Assembly (NCBI GenBank): GCA_018376855.1
Contig: JAHAAN010000029.1
Location: 1 to 17,160 of the forward strand
Length of the DNA: 17,160 nucleotides
DNA from: Clostridiales bacterium
GTDB taxonomy: Bacteria > Bacillota > Clostridia > Christensenellales > QALW01
Direction: 5' to 3'
Of the stretch, positions 13,944 to 17,160 are shown in pieces; within the stretch, counting starts at the first letter, position 1; each line of letters begins with the position of its first letter. The translations under genes and the position numbers were made by a program. The notes under the pieces are model-generated. The model was given only the letters and a program-made list of their open reading frames with translations. It was not told the DNA's origin and made no database searches.

Positions 13944-14063
13944 AATCATCTTCTCCTTTATTTTTCTTTATATTTTATATAAAAGCTGTTTAAATTTATA
14001 TTTTCACCTCCAATGCAGCATAAATAAAGAAAATAGAGTTTATGGAAAACCTTTCTATTACTT

Positions 14064-14092
14064 AGAATAGCACTTAAAATATTAAATGTCAA
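14064..14092 (-). promoter_or_regulatory. sigma-A promoter of the subtilase-lipoprotein operon
   Basis: On the minus strand TTGACA (14087-14092) and TATTCT (14064-14069) are 17 bases apart. The transcript would have a leader of about 110 bases. That leader contains a second strong ribosome site (GGAGGTG) followed by no normal start codon; see findings. Confidence 0.75.
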
Positions 14093-14133
14093 TATCTTGA
14101 ATTTTTTTTTACAAAATTGATTTGCGCAAAAAA

Positions 14134-14211
14134 GGGCGGCGGAAGGAGGCCGGGACGCCGCGCCGGACGCGAAGCGGACGGCAGTAGGCGTTCCGGACGC
14201 GGAAGTCGCCC
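14134..14211. repeat. GC-rich structured island in AT-rich spacer
   Basis: About 78 bases of very high GC lie between poly-T/A-rich flanks. The ends GGGCG (14134-14138) and CGCCC (14207-14211) are complementary; inside, TTCCG/CGGAA (14191-14204) forms a tetraloop hairpin, and CCGGACGCG occurs twice, 30 bases apart (14163 and 14193). Read on the minus strand, the island ends in CGCCC followed by six Ts, like a terminated structured RNA. No coding frame is convincing. It might be a small RNA, a terminator-like repeat or a MITE-like insertion. Confidence 0.5.
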
Positions 14212-14297
14212 AATCTTTTATTGCAAAACATTTTAAAAAATTTTTATGCCTTGTAAATAAACAATACGTTTCTTTCATCTTTTTATTTCCATAAACA

Positions 14298-14332
14298 AAA
14301 ATGCAGAACGGCTATAAACCGCTCTGCATTTT
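14298..14332 (-). terminator. bidirectional rho-independent terminator
   Basis: AAAATGCAGA (14298-14307) pairs perfectly with TCTGCATTTT (14323-14332), with CGG/CCG inside and a seven-base loop. On the minus strand it ends in a T-run and lies just after the stop of the lipoprotein gene at 14355, so it should end the tandem paralogue operon. Confidence 0.88.
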
Positions 14333-14354
14333 CAAATCAACTATTCACTCGCGC

Positions 14355-16214
14355 TTAAAAGTAATAATAGTAACTGAGTCTTCCCATCGGCACGCTCTTG
14401 CCATTGATATAAGTGTCCATAATGTCCGTCAGATCCAGCGCTCCGTCCGCTACCTTAAAATAAATGCCTTGCCCGTCAGCGCTCGTACCCAGCGCACTCA
14501 TCGGAATCGAAACCGCCAGCTGTTTGCCTGCCTGCTTCATCGTTACGTCCGCCACATCTGTCGCATTGCCTTCCGCATCCAGCTTACTCAGCTTGCCGTT
14601 ATTGCGGTTCACCACAAACTGATAACCTTCCCAGCCCTCTAAACGAAGCTCGCCTACGCCGATAAAGATGTTCATCCAGTTTGCACCATTGCCCACGATG
14701 TCATTCTCACATTCGATCAGGAAATATACATTTTCACTGTCGTGTGTTACTTTAACTGTTTGAATATTATTGCGCGCAGCTTCCAGTGCATAGTCATATT
14801 TTTTATCCACAGATTTCCCTGTGCGGGCAATCACGCTCTGCGAAACGGACTTATACACATTGGTAACGTCGTTCCAAGCAGAAAAATCATTGATATCGAT
14901 CGTTTTGCTTACAGAAGGCGCAAGCTTTTCGTTTTTCCCTTTAAAGCGGCGAACATTGTCGATCAGCTGAAGATAGAACGCATCCTCATATCCGCCCTTC
15001 ATCGGCTCAATATCGCGCGAAAATTCTTCCGTTGCACAGTCCACAAACCAAACTTCGCCTCCGATGATTAACTTCTGTGCAATCCACTCATTCCATCCCG
15101 TTACAAACACAGTGTTAATATTGTCCTTCCGTTCAATAACGGAATCCCATTGATATTGAAAATTCTGCCCCTGTTCCGCTTTATCCGATTCATTCTTTTT
15201 CGTTTCAAAATTATAGCCGCGACCCCAGTTTAAAGAAGAATCTTTAATAGAATTGCTGAACGGCAGCTGCGGATGCTGTGCAACAGAAACGTTCACCACA
15301 CCGTTATCGTGAATCGGCTGCGGGTATTTCCACTCCATCCACGGATAACCGTCTTGACGAAATGCTTTATTCGGCCATTGAGATTCACGGATATCAAAGA
15401 ATTCCTTCATCTCATCAGATAAAACGGGATTATAGTTTGCATCTCCGATTTCAGCTTTATCACGCGCAGGATCCGTAATTCCAATAATCATGGGTTTGCC
15501 GTTGGGGCAGTACCATAGCTCAGAAAACTGCCCTCTTTTATAAATGGTATTATAAAGGGTCTGCATCGTCTGAATGGAATAGGAATTGGTATAGAATGTA
15601 ATTTTAGGAACATTCATCCCCTCTTCCCTGAACTCATCCATGATCTTAAACAGCTGGCGGCAAGTACTGTTATAAGTAAAGCCATTTGTTGTATCAAAAA
15701 TCAGGAAATCAATACCCGCGCTGATCAGCATCTCTATATGGCGGCGAATCACCCATTTATCCTGAGACATATAGTACCCGAACAAAGGCTCTCCCCAATA
15801 ATGATACAGAATATTTGGGCTTTCCGCAGGGCCTGAGGTATCCCAAAGCGCATCCGGATTCGTTTTTAAAATTTCAGTAACATTATAGGTAGTCTGCCCC
15901 GTTCCGCCCTCGGAACCGCCATGCCACAGGAAATAGAACATGCCTACATCCTTCTTTTCATCCGTTCCGGAAACCGGCATAAAGACACGGCCAAACTGGT
16001 CTATGCCGCACAGCAGGTTTGTCGGATCCTCATATGCGTTCACACCCTCCTGAACAGGCGGCTCGGTAGGGTTCTCCGGATCCGCGCTTGCGCTCGGATT
16101 CCCTGTTGTACCCTGCGTAGGCGTTGTTGTGCCGCCTGGCTCCGCAGGCCCGCAGGCTGTGAAAAACAGCAGCGCACAGAGCAGCGCGCACAAAAGTTTT
16201 GCAAAATGTTTCAT
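14355..16214 (-). CDS. lipoprotein with GH99/GH71/WbsX-like TIM barrel and C-terminal beta-sandwich
   Basis: A 619-residue lipoprotein. Signal peptide and lipobox FFTAC (Cys21), then a Thr/Pro/Glu-rich linker to about 60. The barrel region (about 80-435) begins DVGMFYFLWHGG and includes HYWGEPLFGYY, MLISAGIDFLIFDTTNG and FVTGWNEWIAQK; W374-N-E-W377 is the motif seen in GH99, GH71-like and WbsX families, where the Glu is often functional. From about 455 a beta-sandwich (ENVYFLIECENDIVG, WEGYQFVVNR) resembles CBM9/DOMON-type carbohydrate-binding modules. It probably acts on a polysaccharide or glycan at the cell surface; linkage and substrate are unknown. GAGGAGG precedes the ATG by seven bases. 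It starts 16 bases after the stop of an upstream paralogue and is followed by a strong terminator, so it ends an operon. Confidence 0.85.
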   Translation of the reverse strand: MKHFAKLLCALLCALLFFTACGPAEPGGTTTPTQGTTGNPSASADPENPTEPPVQEGVNAYEDPTNLLCGIDQFGRVFMPVSGTDEKKDVGMFYFLWHGGSEGGTGQTTYNVTEILKTNPDALWDTSGPAESPNILYHYWGEPLFGYYMSQDKWVIRRHIEMLISAGIDFLIFDTTNGFTYNSTCRQLFKIMDEFREEGMNVPKITFYTNSYSIQTMQTLYNTIYKRGQFSELWYCPNGKPMIIGITDPARDKAEIGDANYNPVLSDEMKEFFDIRESQWPNKAFRQDGYPWMEWKYPQPIHDNGVVNVSVAQHPQLPFSNSIKDSSLNWGRGYNFETKKNESDKAEQGQNFQYQWDSVIERKDNINTVFVTGWNEWIAQKLIIGGEVWFVDCATEEFSRDIEPMKGGYEDAFYLQLIDNVRRFKGKNEKLAPSVSKTIDINDFSAWNDVTNVYKSVSQSVIARTGKSVDKKYDYALEAARNNIQTVKVTHDSENVYFLIECENDIVGNGANWMNIFIGVGELRLEGWEGYQFVVNRNNGKLSKLDAEGNATDVADVTMKQAGKQLAVSIPMSALGTSADGQGIYFKVADGALDLTDIMDTYINGKSVPMGRLSYYYYF

Positions 16215-16230
16215 TTTCCTTCCTCCTCTA

Positions 16231-17160
16231 TCAGAAATAATAGTAATAGCTAAGTCTTCCCATCGGAACGCTCTTGCCGTTCGTATAGGAATCCATAATA
16301 TCTGTCAGATTCAGCATTCCGTCGGAAACCTTAAAATAGATTCCCTTACAATCCTTTGGAATTTCCAACGCCGCGAGAGGCACCGCCACCGCCATTCGGT
16401 TTCCGCTCACCTGTAATTCCACATCGGAAAGCTCCGTAATATCCGCAGCCTTATTCAAACGGCAAAGCTTACCGCGGCGACGGTTGACCACAAACTGATA
16501 GCCTTCCCAGCCTGTGCGGCAAGGTTCACCAGCACTGAGGTTCACCAGCACTGAAAAGAATATTCATCCAGTTCGTGCCCTCTCCGACGATTTCCTTTTC
16601 GCATTCAACTGCAAAATAAAGCTTCTGTTCATCATGCGCAACGGAAACCGCCTGAATATTGTTGCGGGGCGCCGGCGTTTGGTAAATATATTTTCCGTCC
16701 ACAGAGGTACCGTTCCGTTCGATCGCCGTTTGCGAAACAGCCTTATAGCGGCACGGAATTTCCGCCCACGAAGAAGGCTCCTGCATATTGACCGTATAAG
16801 GCGCGTTCTTTACCTGCGGCTCGCCTAAGCCCTTAAAACGGCGAACATTATCAATAAGCTGAAGGTAAAACGCATCTTCATAGCCGCCCTTCATCGGCTC
16901 AATATCACGGGAAAATTCTTCATTGGCGCAGTCTACTAAAAACAAACGACCTTCCAAAATCATCTTGATAGCAATCCACTCGTTAAAACCGGTAACAAAT
17001 ACAGTATGTATTTTATCCTTATTGGCAAGCGCCGTGTTCCACTGCGACTGGATATTTAACCCCAATCGACTCTGCGAAGCGTCGTTTTCCTTCGTTTCAA
17101 AGTTGTAGCCGCGGCCATAATTGCGAGTACGGTCTTTTATTGAATCACTGAAGGGCAGCT
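16231..17160 (-). pseudogene. paralogous GH99-like lipoprotein, 5' end outside window, broken by 16-bp duplication
   Basis: The frame enters from the right edge and reads LPFSDSIKDRTRNYGRGYNF, FVTGFNEWIAIK, DIEPMKGGYEDAFYLQLIDN and NWMNILFSAGEP, closely parallel to the neighbouring gene, then hits TGA (16526-16528) after QCW. The match resumes in a second frame, CRTGWEGYQFVVNRRRGKLC to GKSVPMGRLSYYYYF, ending at TGA 16231-16233. The break is fully explained by a perfect 16-bp tandem repeat at 16523-16554; removing one unit restores the reading frame. The truncated product would keep the barrel but lose about two thirds of the C-terminal sandwich, so partial function is possible. The last 16 residues (NGKSVPMGRLSYYYYF) are identical in the two paralogues. 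N-terminal signal and start lie outside the window. Confidence 0.88.
16523..16554. repeat. perfect 16-bp tandem duplication
   Basis: GGTTCACCAGCACTGA occurs twice head to tail (16523-16538 and 16539-16554). Because 16 is not a multiple of three it shifts the reading frame of the gene that contains it. The paralogue at the matching site has a single uninterrupted version. Confidence 0.95.

Noticed and set aside
13958..14278. 106-residue minus-strand open frame across the GC-rich island
   Set aside because: It spans the subtilase promoter and the structured island, lacks a ribosome site and has no coherent protein character.
1..17160. CRISPR arrays, tRNA or rRNA genes
   Set aside because: No regularly spaced repeats and no recognisable tRNA or rRNA sequence were seen on either strand.

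Overview
The window looks like chromosomal DNA of a low-to-mid GC Bacillota, probably class Clostridia. This rests on the Clostridia-type iscR-iscS-iscU order, sigma-A promoters (TTGACA/TATAAT), strong GGAGG ribosome binding sites, a zinc-ribbon L31, TnpV and cysteine-rich KTR remnants and a DUF4368-type serine recombinase tail. Species cannot be read from the sequence.

Layout. (1) 1-1100: the 3' end of an NlpC/P60 gene, then two broken XRE-type repressor genes on the minus strand and an AT-rich stretch ending in a hairpin. (2) 1136-3240: an iron-sulfur assembly operon, iscR-iscS-iscU, with a clear sigma-A promoter, followed by the monocistronic rpmE (L31) with its own consensus promoter and terminator. 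(3) 3609-4102 holds no gene I can support; then a minus-strand HSL-family alpha/beta hydrolase.

(4) About 5168-9950: a decayed mobile element. Its left part keeps the C-terminal end of a TnpV protein and its right part a KTR remnant and a large serine recombinase tail. Between them lies what was once a DNA-alkylation-repair (adaptive-response-like) cassette: an AraC regulator divergent from an AlkA-type glycosylase, an HD protein, an antibiotic biosynthesis monooxygenase-like protein, an O6-methylguanine methyltransferase (ogt) and a SAM methyltransferase. Nearly every member carries a stop codon, frameshift, deletion or lost start codon; only ogt reads as fully intact.

(5) 10004-14092: a minus-strand operon of a secreted S8 (subtilisin-like) protease followed by two related lipoproteins. 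Each lipoprotein has two copies of the same roughly 100-residue domain, so four copies sit beside one protease. The protease has Glu where the catalytic Asp is expected. The arrangement is reminiscent of the PrcB/PrtP protease-lipoprotein complexes of Treponema, but that link is inference. (6) 14093-14297: an AT-rich spacer with an abrupt GC-rich, structured island. (7) 14355-17160: two tandem minus-strand paralogous lipoproteins with a GH99/GH71/WbsX-like TIM barrel and a C-terminal beta-sandwich. The upstream copy, cut by the window edge, is broken by a perfect 16-bp tandem duplication.

The best candidate for an undescribed system is the subtilase plus double-domain lipoprotein operon. The best-supported unusual events are the 16-bp duplication and the wholesale decay of the repair element around an intact ogt.
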